Source of the DNA: Methylocystaceae bacterium
Lineage (GTDB): Bacteria; Pseudomonadota; Alphaproteobacteria; Rhizobiales; Beijerinckiaceae
NCBI GenBank assembly: GCA_003152255.1
Contig: PLZT01000241.1
Coordinates: 2,150 to 10,609, forward strand
Direction of reading: 5' to 3'
DNA: 8,460 nucleotides
The notes beneath the pieces were generated by a model. That model made no database searches and had not been told where the DNA came from. It worked only from the letters and a program-made list of their open reading frames with translations. Below, in pieces: positions 1 to 5,738 of this stretch (within the stretch, counting starts at the first letter, position 1; each line of letters starts with the position of its first letter). The position numbers and the translations under genes are program-made.

Positions 1-1
1 G

Positions 2-496
2 TTCCAGGGGTTGCTTCGTTCGCCGTTGACCGAGCCCGCGCCGGCGTTGGACGAAGCCGCGGTCGCGGAACTTGCGAGCGCGCTTGAAAAGGCGAGCCGT
101 CGCAGGCTCGGCCGAAGCCTTTCGATCCGCGAAGTCGACGCCAGCTCGTGCAATGGCTGCGAACTCGAGATTCACGCGCTCGGAAACGCGTTCTATGATC
201 TCGAAAGATTCGGATTGCGTTTCGTGGCGTCGCCGCGACATGCCGACGTTCTGCTGGTGACTGGTCCCGTGACAAAAAACATGCGCGAGGCGCTGGAGCG
301 GACTTACGCGGCGACGCCCGACCCGAAATGGGTCGTCGCCGTCGGCGATTGCGCCTTTGATGGCGGCGTGTTCGCCGGCGGCTACGCCTGTGTCGGCGCG
401 GTCTCCGAGGTGATCCCCGTCGACCTCCACATTCGCGGCTGTCCGCCAGAGCCAATCGCCCTTTTGAAAGGCCTCATCGCGCTCGTCCAAAATTGA
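2..496 (+). CDS. Group-4 [NiFe]-hydrogenase small subunit, HyfI/HycG type (NuoB-like), 5' partial
   Basis: This is the iron-sulfur subunit that carries the cluster nearest the active site in membrane-bound formate-hydrogenlyase/Hyf-type hydrogenases and in complex I (NuoB), passing electrons between the NiFe subunit and other Fe-S carriers on the cytoplasmic face. Numbered from the TTG at base 11, the ligands are visible as Cys47 and Cys50 in CNGCELEI, Cys114 in GDCA, and Cys144 in GCPPEP. CNGCE rather than NuoB's adjacent CC favours the hydrogenase branch. The frame stays open to the window edge (F-Q-G precedes base 11), so the real start probably lies upstream and TTG at 11 is only the first in-frame candidate. 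The stop is TGA at 494-496. No hydrogenase large subunit or membrane subunit follows, so this is probably the last gene of a hyf-like operon lying to the left. Family assignment is firm; physiological partner and direction of catalysis are not visible. Confidence 0.9.
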   Translation, partial: FQGLLRSPLTEPAPALDEAAVAELASALEKASRRRLGRSLSIREVDASSCNGCELEIHALGNAFYDLERFGLRFVASPRHADVLLVTGPVTKNMREALERTYAATPDPKWVVAVGDCAFDGGVFAGGYACVGAVSEVIPVDLHIRGCPPEPIALLKGLIALVQN

Positions 497-563
497 ACGC
501 GGCATACGCCCAAGCAATTGGCGCGACATCCTCGAACACTGAAGAACTGAGGCAGGCATAGGA

Positions 564-1307
564 ATGCGATCCCTTGCGACTTTCGACGCGCGACGTGGCG
601 AAATCGCCATCATCGAGAACCGGACGACGGGCGCGCGTTCCTATTTTGAAGATGGCGTGTTTCAGTCCGAGGCGACGCCAGATGGGACCAGTCTATTCGC
701 CTACGTGCATCTCATGGCGCGCTTGTTATGGCCCGCATCTGACGTGCTGTTGCTGGGCTGCGCCGCGGGTTCGCTCGCGACAATGCTTCAACTCCAGGGA
801 AAACGCGTCACCCTTGTGGACGACAATCCATTGAGCTTTGACATCGCGCGGCAATTTTTTGGCCTGCCAAGCGAGGTGGTTTGCGTCATCGACGATTTCC
901 GCGACTATCTCGCGAGGCAACGAGCTTGTTTCGACGCAATCGGAATCGATATCGGCGCGCCCGGCATGCGCTTCGACGAACAATTCGACCCCAACGTCTG
1001 CCGGAGGGTGCGCTCGCGCCTCGCGACGAAGGGGCAAATTGTTATGAATATCGTAGCTTCTCATGACATTGATCCAAAACCTGACCGTATCTTGGCGATG
1101 CTTGCCGCCGATGATCTCAATGGATGGATTTACGATCGTCCCGGTAAGATCAATCGAAACGCGATTTTGGCCGCCGTGCCCTGGAACTGGCCGTACCTTG
1201 GACCGCGCCTAGACCGCGACAATCTCCACATTGAGCGGGTTGAATGGCGCTGTCGTCGCGAGCGCCGTCGCATGGGGATCCAGAATCTTCCGAATACAGT
1301 GCGTTAA
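564..1307 (+). CDS. Spermidine synthase-like protein (SAM/dcSAM-dependent Rossmann fold)
   Basis: This 247-residue protein has the fold shared by polyamine aminopropyltransferases and class I methyltransferases. Residues 61-70 (VLLLGCAAGS) are the glycine-rich nucleotide-binding motif I. Asp86/Asp87 in LVDDNP end the second strand, where the ligand's ribose or amino group is held. VIDDFRDYLA (about 108-117) matches the next acidic segment, and FDAIGIDIGAPG (123-134) lies where the catalytic-loop strand is expected. The protein is shorter than typical spermidine synthases (about 280-300 residues) and motif I reads GCAAG instead of the usual GGGDG, so a true aminopropyltransferase activity is doubtful; a small methyltransferase or non-catalytic relative is equally possible. 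The ATG follows a weak purine-rich AGGCAGG upstream. It lies 67 bp after the hydrogenase gene, so co-transcription is possible. Its last ~20 codons are Arg-rich and end just before the IS630 left side; the C-terminus may have been altered by that insertion. Confidence 0.7.
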   Translation: MRSLATFDARRGEIAIIENRTTGARSYFEDGVFQSEATPDGTSLFAYVHLMARLLWPASDVLLLGCAAGSLATMLQLQGKRVTLVDDNPLSFDIARQFFGLPSEVVCVIDDFRDYLARQRACFDAIGIDIGAPGMRFDEQFDPNVCRRVRSRLATKGQIVMNIVASHDIDPKPDRILAMLAADDLNGWIYDRPGKINRNAILAAVPWNWPYLGPRLDRDNLHIERVEWRCRRERRRMGIQNLPNTVR

Positions 1308-1345
1308 TACCAGCCCTCGCTGACGCAGACTCACGAAGGGGATTC

Positions 1346-1370
1346 CCGAATCGGCTGAAATCTGATTCGG
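1346..1370. repeat. Perfect 7-bp inverted repeat in the IS630 left side
   Basis: CCGAATC at 1346-1352 pairs with GATTCGG at 1364-1370 across an 11-nt spacer, 26 bp before the transposase start. A similar palindromic segment is, from memory, common between the terminal repeat and the transposase gene of alphaproteobacterial IS630 elements. It probably belongs to the transposase binding site or promoter. The exact left terminus of the element cannot be fixed; it should lie between about 1308 and 1345, and TA at 1308-1309 is a possible target dinucleotide. Confidence 0.45.
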
Positions 1371-1382
1371 CTTGGCGACCAC

Positions 1383-1390
1383 GAGGAGGT
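1383..1390 (+). promoter_or_regulatory. Shine-Dalgarno that sets the IS630 transposase start
   Basis: GAGGAGGT lies five bases before ATG at 1396. This fixes the protein start as MAAAIGLREDYDAG, not the in-frame ATG at 1372 that lies upstream of the ribosome site. Confidence 0.75.
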
Positions 1391-1395
1391 TCGTC

Positions 1396-2100
1396 ATGGC
1401 GGCGGCGATTGGGCTTCGAGAGGATTATGATGCGGGTGCTGTGCGGTCGATAGCCAAGCGCGCGAAGGACGGGCCGCAAGCGCGCCGGCTGTTGGCTCTC
1501 GCCTCGATCTACGACGGCTGCGCGCGAAGCGAGGCGGCGAAGATCGGCGGGGTCGGGCTTCAGGTCATCCGCGATTGGGTATTGCGCTTCAACGCCTATG
1601 GCCCTGACGGACTCGTCGACCGCAAGGCGCCCGGACAGGCTCCAAAGCTGAATGACGCGCACCGCGCGGCGCTGATGAAAATGATCGAGGACGGTCCAAC
1701 ACCGGCGATCCATGGCGTTGTGCGCTGGCGGATCGTCGATCTTTGCCAGTGGGTGTTCGAGGAATTTCGCATCCCCGTCGCCGAGCAGACGATGAGCCGA
1801 CAACTGCGCGAGATGGGCTACCGTAAGCTCTCGGCGAGGCCGCGCCATCATGCGCAAGGGGCGATCGAGAATTTTAAAAAAGATTCCAGACCCGCCTGGA
1901 GGAAATCGCGTGCGAAAAAGGCCTCTCACCCGACAAGATAGAAATTTGGTTCCAAGATGAAGCCCGCGTCGGCCAGAAGAACAAGATCACCCGCCGATGG
2001 GCCAAGCGCGGCTCAAGGCCCAGCGCCCCGAAGGATCAAGAACCTCTTCAACCTATATCTTCGGCGCCATTTGCCCCAAGGAAGGCAAGGGCCATCGGAT
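1396..2100 (+). pseudogene. IS630 family transposase, frameshifted and truncated
   Basis: The N-terminal half is a helix-turn-helix DNA-binding region: IYDGCARSEAAKIGGVGL, then RDWVLRFNAYGPDGLVDRKA, typical of IS630 transposases. The frame breaks at about 1883, just after an A6 run (1876-1881). Reading continues one frame back as FQTRLEEIA... and includes WFQDEARVGQ, which carries the first Asp of the DDE triad. A second one-base loss near 2037 breaks DQ/RTSS, after which TYIFGAICPKEGKG resumes in a third frame. Homology fades after about 2095. The segments that should hold the second Asp (DQAGWH-like) and the Glu (PELNPVEN-like) are absent. Both breaks fit single-base deletions, so the gene is decayed. 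A programmed slip at the A6 run is conceivable for the first break, but the second break and the missing C-terminus make an active enzyme impossible. Confidence 0.85.
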
Positions 2101-2149
2101 TGCGAGATTGGGCGCATCGGTTTTGATCAGCGAGGGTTGGTATAACGCC

Positions 2150-2427
2150 ATCCTCGATCCTCGGCGGGGGCAAAACACCGGTTACTTTTCGTCGGCAAGG
2201 AGCGCAAGTTCAATCGTCGCTTCGCGCAAATGCGCAGCCATTATCTCGTCGAACCGGTCGCCTCCACACCGGCGTCAGGTTGGGAGAAAGGCCAGGTCGA
2301 GAACCAGGTTGGCTTGGCGCGAGAGCGGTTCTTCACGCCGCGCCCGCGGGTCAAAAGCTATGACGAGATGAACGCCTGGCTTCTCGACAAATGCGTCGCC
2401 TTCGCCAAGGCGCGGTTGGGCGCGTAG
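2150..2427 (+). pseudogene. IS21 family transposase IstA, C-terminal-region fragment
   Basis: The frame read from 2188 encodes FVGKERKFNRRFAQMR, SHYLVEPVASTPASG, WEKGQVENQVGLARERFF, then TPRPRVKSYDEMNAWLLDK. This is the end of the IstA catalytic core; the Glu in KGQVENQVG corresponds to the third acidic residue of the DDE triad. Upstream, K-T-P-V-T (about 2173-2187) is in another frame, so one base appears lost near 2187. The rest of the core and the N-terminal helix-turn-helix are missing. Similarity stops at about 2412 (AFAKA), and a chance TAG at 2425-2427 closes the frame. No istB is seen. The piece abuts the IS630 remnant on the left and the IS3 remnant on the right, so it was probably stranded by successive insertions and deletions. 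Confidence 0.85.
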
Positions 2428-2475
2428 ACATAGGCGACCGCCGGCGGATCGGACCCACCCCACGGCCGATCGTCC

Positions 2476-2559
2476 CAACGTCTTCTCGCGCTCGAGGGCG
2501 GCCAGTGCCACTTTCGCCTTGAAGGCCGGTGCGCGGTTCCGCCGAATGCGCTTCGTCAT
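2476..2559 (-). pseudogene. IS3 family transposase OrfA, N-terminal fragment
   Basis: Read on the minus strand from ATG at 2559, about 28 codons give MTKRIRRNRAPAFKAKVA then LAALEREKTL, the typical N-terminus of an IS3 OrfA (helix-turn-helix protein that with OrfB makes the fusion transposase). Past KTL the sequence no longer resembles the family (ELAQQF... would be expected), so the gene is cut at about 2476 next to the IS21 remnant. The start is well supported by AGGAGGTG on the minus strand (plus positions 2562-2569), two bases before the ATG. No OrfB is present. It is a relic with an intact translation start and no possible transposase activity. Confidence 0.75.
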
Positions 2560-2755
2560 CTCACCTCCTGATTCGCCGCGAGAAGCCTCGCCGCTGTCAG
2601 GCTCACGCCGCTGTCTAAATTTGCGAGGCCGGCTCTCTCCCTCAAGTAGTAGTGTTCGACACCTCCACTTTGGCGCATCGAAAGGTCGATCAACTTTCGC
2701 TCAAGCTTCTTTGCAAGTAAATGCAACGCGTCTGCCCGGGGTGAGCGAAAACCAC

Positions 2756-2794
2756 GCGGATTTCCAATCCGCAAGACATGGAGCCGAAATCCGC
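2756..2794 (+). repeat. Two mutually exclusive hairpins sharing one arm
   Basis: GCGGATT (2756-2762) can pair perfectly with AATCCGC at 2766-2772 through a 3-nt loop. Extended to GCGGATTTC (2756-2764), it can pair perfectly with GAAATCCGC at 2786-2794 through a 21-nt loop. The three half-sites could act as an operator for a dimeric regulator or, if transcribed, as alternative RNA folds. Both readings are inference; the base pairing is read directly. Confidence 0.5.
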
Positions 2795-2829
2795 CGAGCG
2801 CCCGCATGCCGAAAATTTCTCAGTTGCGA

Positions 2830-2859
2830 TTGACGGATCGTGATCGCGGCGCATATCTA
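2830..2859 (+). promoter_or_regulatory. Candidate sigma-70 promoter of the TOMM cassette
   Basis: TTGACG (2830-2835) is close to the -35 consensus. At -10 the best choices are CATATC (2852-2857, 16-bp spacer) or TATCTA (2854-2859, 18-bp spacer), each matching only three of six consensus bases. Placement just upstream of the precursor ribosome site is right. A start near 2865 would give a leader of about 30 nt and leave the GCGGATT repeats upstream, as protein-binding DNA. Confidence 0.4.
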
Positions 2860-2880
2860 ACCAGCGTGCCAGTGGTAATA

Positions 2881-2888
2881 GAGGAGGG
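2881..2888 (+). promoter_or_regulatory. Strong Shine-Dalgarno of the RiPP precursor
   Basis: GAGGAGGG lies eight bases before ATG 2897. It is far stronger than the ribosome sites of the two downstream enzymes, as expected for a precursor made in excess, and it decides the start. Confidence 0.8.
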
Positions 2889-2896
2889 ACTTTGCT

Positions 2897-3349
2897 ATGG
2901 CGCAGGCGAAGCATGTCTCGAAGGTCAAACGATCGGGTAACGCCGTCAAGGCGCTCGGAATCGCGGGAGCATCCTTGGCGGCGTCGGCCAGCGGATCGAC
3001 GGCCATGATGATGATGGATACGACCCCGTTTGATGTCGGAAATCCTGATCAGGCATACACGCTCAACGACGAGGAAATCTCGGACGTGAGCTTGGCGACG
3101 TTCCATTTCTTCAACGAGGAAGCCCTCGGGACACTTCCGTCCGGGATACAACTTGCCCGGGGTTGTGGTTGCGGACATGGCGGCGGCGGCGGCGGTAGGG
3201 GCTGCGGCGGCAGGGGCTGCGGAGGCAGGGGCTGCGGAGGCTTCGGCGGCAGGGGCTGCGGTTGGGGCGGTTGTCGCGGCTGTGGTGGCTGGTATGGTTG
3301 GGGCGGCGGCGGCTGCTGCCTGTCCTGGGGCGGCTGCGCCTACTGCTAA
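2897..3349 (+). CDS. Gly/Cys-rich TOMM (azole RiPP) precursor peptide
   Basis: A 150-residue protein with two sharply different halves. Residues 1-87 form a leader: a Lys/Arg-rich start (K5, K9, K11, R12), a small-residue hydrophobic stretch (KALGIAGASLAASASG, 18-33) resembling a signal peptide, four Met (37-40), then an acidic segment NDEEISDVSLATFHFFNEE (57-75) suited to recognition by the modifying complex. Residues 88-150 form the core: 34 Gly, 12 Cys (90, 92, 103, 108, 113, 121, 126, 129, 140, 141, 147, 150), one Ser (143) and several Trp/Tyr/Arg, with RGCGG repeats at 101-115. Composition recalls microcin B17 but with Cys almost replacing Ser. The YcaO and dehydrogenase genes directly downstream make it the likely substrate: Cys cyclised to thiazolines, then thiazoles. 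Release after about Ala87 (QLA/RGC) is a guess. The start is fixed by GAGGAGGG. I recall similar Gly/Cys-rich proteins in Hyphomicrobiales, unverified; target and activity are unknown. Confidence 0.85.
   Translation: MAQAKHVSKVKRSGNAVKALGIAGASLAASASGSTAMMMMDTTPFDVGNPDQAYTLNDEEISDVSLATFHFFNEEALGTLPSGIQLARGCGCGHGGGGGGRGCGGRGCGGRGCGGFGGRGCGWGGCRGCGGWYGWGGGGCCLSWGGCAYC
3197..3261 (+). repeat. 15-bp tandem repeats encoding RGCGG in the precursor core
   Basis: Three adjacent copies of AGGGGCTGCGGMGGC (M = A or C) occupy 3197-3211, 3212-3226 and 3227-3241. A fourth partial copy (AGGGGCTGCGG) is at 3251-3261 after a 9-bp TTCGGCGGC spacer. Each unit adds one Cys in an Arg-Gly-Cys-Gly-Gly context. All four use the AGG codon for Arg, whereas the later Arg127 is CGC, which points to copying of one unit rather than convergence. 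Confidence 0.85.
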
Positions 3350-3399
3350 ATGCAATCGTTTGGCCCGAGAGCCGGCGCATTTCGAACTGGATGACAAAG

Positions 3400-3426
3400 C
3401 CATGGCGCGCGGAACGCGCACCATGG
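3400..3426 (+). terminator. Intergenic hairpin with offset T-run: possible attenuator between precursor and YcaO
   Basis: CCATGG (3400-3405) pairs with CCATGG (3421-3426) and GCGCG (3407-3411) with CGCGC (3415-3419), leaving one C/A mismatch and a GAA loop. The result is an 11-bp GC-rich stem in the 78-bp gap after the precursor stop. Six T follow at 3434-3439, seven bases past the stem, further than in a textbook intrinsic terminator. A leaky terminator or 3'-end stabiliser that keeps precursor transcript in excess over enzyme transcript is the most likely role. The stem ends one base before GTG 3428, so it would hinder initiation there. Confidence 0.55.
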
Positions 3427-3427
3427 G

Positions 3428-5725
3428 GTGGAGTTTTTTAGTGACGACCAGGGCGTGGGTGCTGAGCTCATGAGAGATGATGATTTTGCGTCATTTGATG
3501 CCGACGATATTCCGCGGTTCGCGCCGAATTTCAGTGTCTATTCGCAGGCTTCAAACATCGTTTGCCTCTATTCCGAGGATCGGAAGTTCTTGCTTCACGG
3601 CGAGCTCAATTGCGCGCTCGCCGCCGCGATAGCGAAGGGCGGGAAAAGCTTTCGGCAGCTCGTTCGCTCGCTAGAGCGGGATTTTCCTCCCGGCAATATC
3701 CGCAAAGCCCTGAAGCGGCTGATCGACCGCCGCTACATTCTGCCCGCGTCGCGCTCTTCAGACAGCGTTTTAGACGCTTATTGGGCTAGTCTCGGCCTCG
3801 CGCCCGAGGCGGCTGAAAAGAAGCTCCAAAAGTGTCGTGTGCGCATTCAATCATTTAACGTCGAGGGAATGACGCAACTCGAGACCGCCCTAATCGGGAT
3901 GGGCGTTCGCGTCGTCAAGCGCTCTCCCGATCTCACGGTCACTTTGGTGAATGATTATCTGGACGCGAGATTGGACGAACTGAACCTTCGGCATTTATCG
4001 GACCAAACCCCTTGGGCGCTCGTTCAGCCGTCGGGGATTTTCCCGCTCGTCGGACCCGTGTTCGTCCCTGGAAAGAGCGCCTGCTGGCAGTGTCTTGCCG
4101 AGCGGATGAAAAGGAACCGGGAGGTCAAGGCGCTTCTCGATCGCAAAGAAGCCAAGCGTCTCTTCGTTTCGCCTCTTACGGGGCACATGGTCGGACAGAG
4201 CGGCGTCCAGCTCGCCGCGATCGAGATCGCGAAAGCGATCGCTTCGGATTTTCGCACCCAATTGAGCGATCACGTCTTCAGCCTCGACCTACTCGGCTCG
4301 ACCATCGTGAAGCATTACATTGGCGCCCGCCCGCAATGCCCAAGCTGCGGCCAAAAGAAATTGCGCGATCCTCGCCGCGCGCCGGCGCCAATCGAGCCAG
4401 GCGCGGGCGACAGAGTGGTGATGACCAGCGGCGGTTACCGCAGCGTCTCGCCGGCGGCGACCGTCGCGCGCTTCCGCAGGCATGTGAGCCCCTTGACCGG
4501 CGTGGTCTCGCGACTCGAGCGAATCGAAGCCGATTTGCCCCTGAACACCAACTACTACGCTCAGCATAACTTTTCGGGAGCGGCGGAGACGGTCAATGAA
4601 TTGAGGGCGGGACTAAGAAGCGGCAGCTTCGGCAAGGGCAGCACCGCCGAGCAGGGCGAGGCGAGCGCGCTCATGGAGGCGATCGAGCGCTACTCCGGGG
4701 TTTTTCAGGGCGACGAGATCAGAGCCAAACGGCGGTTCGCCGATTTTGCGTCGGGCGAGGCCATTTCCGCGAACGAAGTTCTGTTGTTCAGCGACGCCCA
4801 ATTACGGCGCGACGCGGATCCGTCGCTCGGATCATGCGACGGGCAGGAGACGAGCCCGACGCTGTTCGACGCAACGACGAAGCTCGAATGGTCGCCGATC
4901 TGGTCGCTGCGTGACGAGCGCTTCAAATTTCTTCCGACCAGCATGTTGTATTTTTTCTATCGCGGCCCGGCGGCCTTCGCTGCTGACTCCAACGGCTGCG
5001 CCGCCGGCAACACGCTGGCGGAGGCGATCGTCCAGGGGTTTCTCGAGCTGGTGGAAAGGGACGCCTATGCGATCTGGTGGTACAATCGATTGCGGCGTCC
5101 AGAATTGGACCTGAGCCAGTTTGACGACAGCTACGTCCGTGAACTGCAAAAGCAGCTCGCCGCGACCGGGCGCAAACTTTGGGTGCTCGATGTGACCAGC
5201 GATCTCGGCGTGCCGACCTATGTCGCGATCACCCATTGGATGAAGGACGGACGCGAAAATGTCGAATTCGGTTCCGGCGCGCATTTCGACGCGAGAATTG
5301 CCTTGCTGCGCGCGCTGACGGAGCTGAATCAATTTCTATCGCTCGGTCTGATGGGCGGCGGAACCGGGGACAAATCCAGCCTCGACGGCGCGACCCCGCT
5401 ACGCCTCGATGAATACCCGTATTTGAGGCCAAGCGGAAATCAACTCATCCAACCCGACTTTGACTCAAAATTCTCTCAGCTCGACACGCAGGAGCAGGTG
5501 AGAGCTTGCGTGCGCCTCGCCAAAGAAACAGGATACGATTTTCTGGTTTTGGATCAGACGCGTCCCGACATCGGCGTCCCCGTCGTCAGAGTCGTCGTTC
5601 CCGGACTACGCCATTTCTATCGCCGCTTCGCGCCCGGCCGTCTTTACGACGTGCCGGTGAAGTTCGGCTGGCGCGACCAGCCGCTCCAGGAAAACGAACT
5701 CAATCCAATTCACCCGCATAGCTGA
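3428..5725 (+). CDS. TOMM E1-like/YcaO fusion cyclodehydratase (SagC-SagD type)
   Basis: This 765-residue fusion should bind the precursor leader and install azolines on core Cys/Ser using ATP. Residues about 30-105 look like a small winged-helix precursor-recognition domain. About 135-310 is the E1-like part, with two CxxC pairs (Cys219/Cys222 and Cys304/Cys307) that should hold a structural zinc. About 345-765 is the YcaO domain: KGSTAEQGEASALMEAIER (403-421) supplies conserved Lys/Ser/Glu of the ATP/Mg site, NGCAAGNTLAEAI (522-534) and ELVERDA (540-546) the second set, and R623, R628 and E632 in RIALLRALTE the third. The C-terminus is NPIHPHS, a weak relic of the PxPxP tail of azoline-forming YcaO proteins. 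GTG 3428 abuts a hairpin and lacks a clear ribosome site; GTG 3455 or ATG 3470 (MRDDDF) are in-frame alternatives, and 3470 would lose nothing recognisable. It follows the precursor by 78 bp and precedes the dehydrogenase by 13 bp. Confidence 0.9.
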   Translation: MEFFSDDQGVGAELMRDDDFASFDADDIPRFAPNFSVYSQASNIVCLYSEDRKFLLHGELNCALAAAIAKGGKSFRQLVRSLERDFPPGNIRKALKRLIDRRYILPASRSSDSVLDAYWASLGLAPEAAEKKLQKCRVRIQSFNVEGMTQLETALIGMGVRVVKRSPDLTVTLVNDYLDARLDELNLRHLSDQTPWALVQPSGIFPLVGPVFVPGKSACWQCLAERMKRNREVKALLDRKEAKRLFVSPLTGHMVGQSGVQLAAIEIAKAIASDFRTQLSDHVFSLDLLGSTIVKHYIGARPQCPSCGQKKLRDPRRAPAPIEPGAGDRVVMTSGGYRSVSPAATVARFRRHVSPLTGVVSRLERIEADLPLNTNYYAQHNFSGAAETVNELRAGLRSGSFGKGSTAEQGEASALMEAIERYSGVFQGDEIRAKRRFADFASGEAISANEVLLFSDAQLRRDADPSLGSCDGQETSPTLFDATTKLEWSPIWSLRDERFKFLPTSMLYFFYRGPAAFAADSNGCAAGNTLAEAIVQGFLELVERDAYAIWWYNRLRRPELDLSQFDDSYVRELQKQLAATGRKLWVLDVTSDLGVPTYVAITHWMKDGRENVEFGSGAHFDARIALLRALTELNQFLSLGLMGGGTGDKSSLDGATPLRLDEYPYLRPSGNQLIQPDFDSKFSQLDTQEQVRACVRLAKETGYDFLVLDQTRPDIGVPVVRVVVPGLRHFYRRFAPGRLYDVPVKFGWRDQPLQENELNPIHPHS

Positions 5726-5738
5726 GGTCGAGGCCGAA

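Larger units (their letters stand above)
2570..2896. other. Non-coding stretch upstream of the RiPP precursor, rich in inverted repeats
   Basis: About 330 bases without a convincing gene. It should contain the far end of the IS3 remnant and the control region of the TOMM cassette. Visible elements are a short palindrome GTGT-tcg-ACAC (2652-2662), CGAAAG/CTTTCG arms (2679-2684 and 2694-2699), the GCGGATT hairpins described separately, a weak promoter candidate at 2830-2859 and the precursor ribosome site. A minus-strand frame of 83 codons (2556-2807) ends in a TGA overlapping the OrfA ATG, but its protein resembles nothing I know. Confidence 0.5.

Noticed and set aside
1876..1882. A6G run as a programmed -1 frameshift site in the IS630 transposase
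   Set aside because: The zero-frame phase (TTT AAA AAA GAT) is not a canonical X XXY YYZ heptamer. A second one-base loss near 2037 and the missing C-terminus show simple decay.
1150..1929. 259-codon minus-strand frame across the IS630 gene
   Set aside because: It is a shadow of the transposase and the methyltransferase-like gene, with Arg/Pro-rich composition and no motif.
3181..3260. GC-rich repeats as a CRISPR or other non-coding array
   Set aside because: Units are 15 bp, in frame with a coding gene, lack spacers and encode RGCGG; they are protein-level repeats.
2690..3424. 244-codon minus-strand frame across the precursor
   Set aside because: It is the antisense of GC repeats giving Ala/Pro/Thr runs, with no start signal and no recognisable protein.
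3153..3473. Ala-rich 106-codon plus-strand frame overlapping the precursor core and the YcaO start
   Set aside because: It is the Gly/Cys repeat region read one frame over (GGC/GCG runs become Ala). It lacks a ribosome site, and the precursor frame is supported by a strong one.
4832..5332. 166-codon minus-strand frame inside the YcaO domain
   Set aside because: It is antisense to the best-conserved YcaO motifs and has no independent support.
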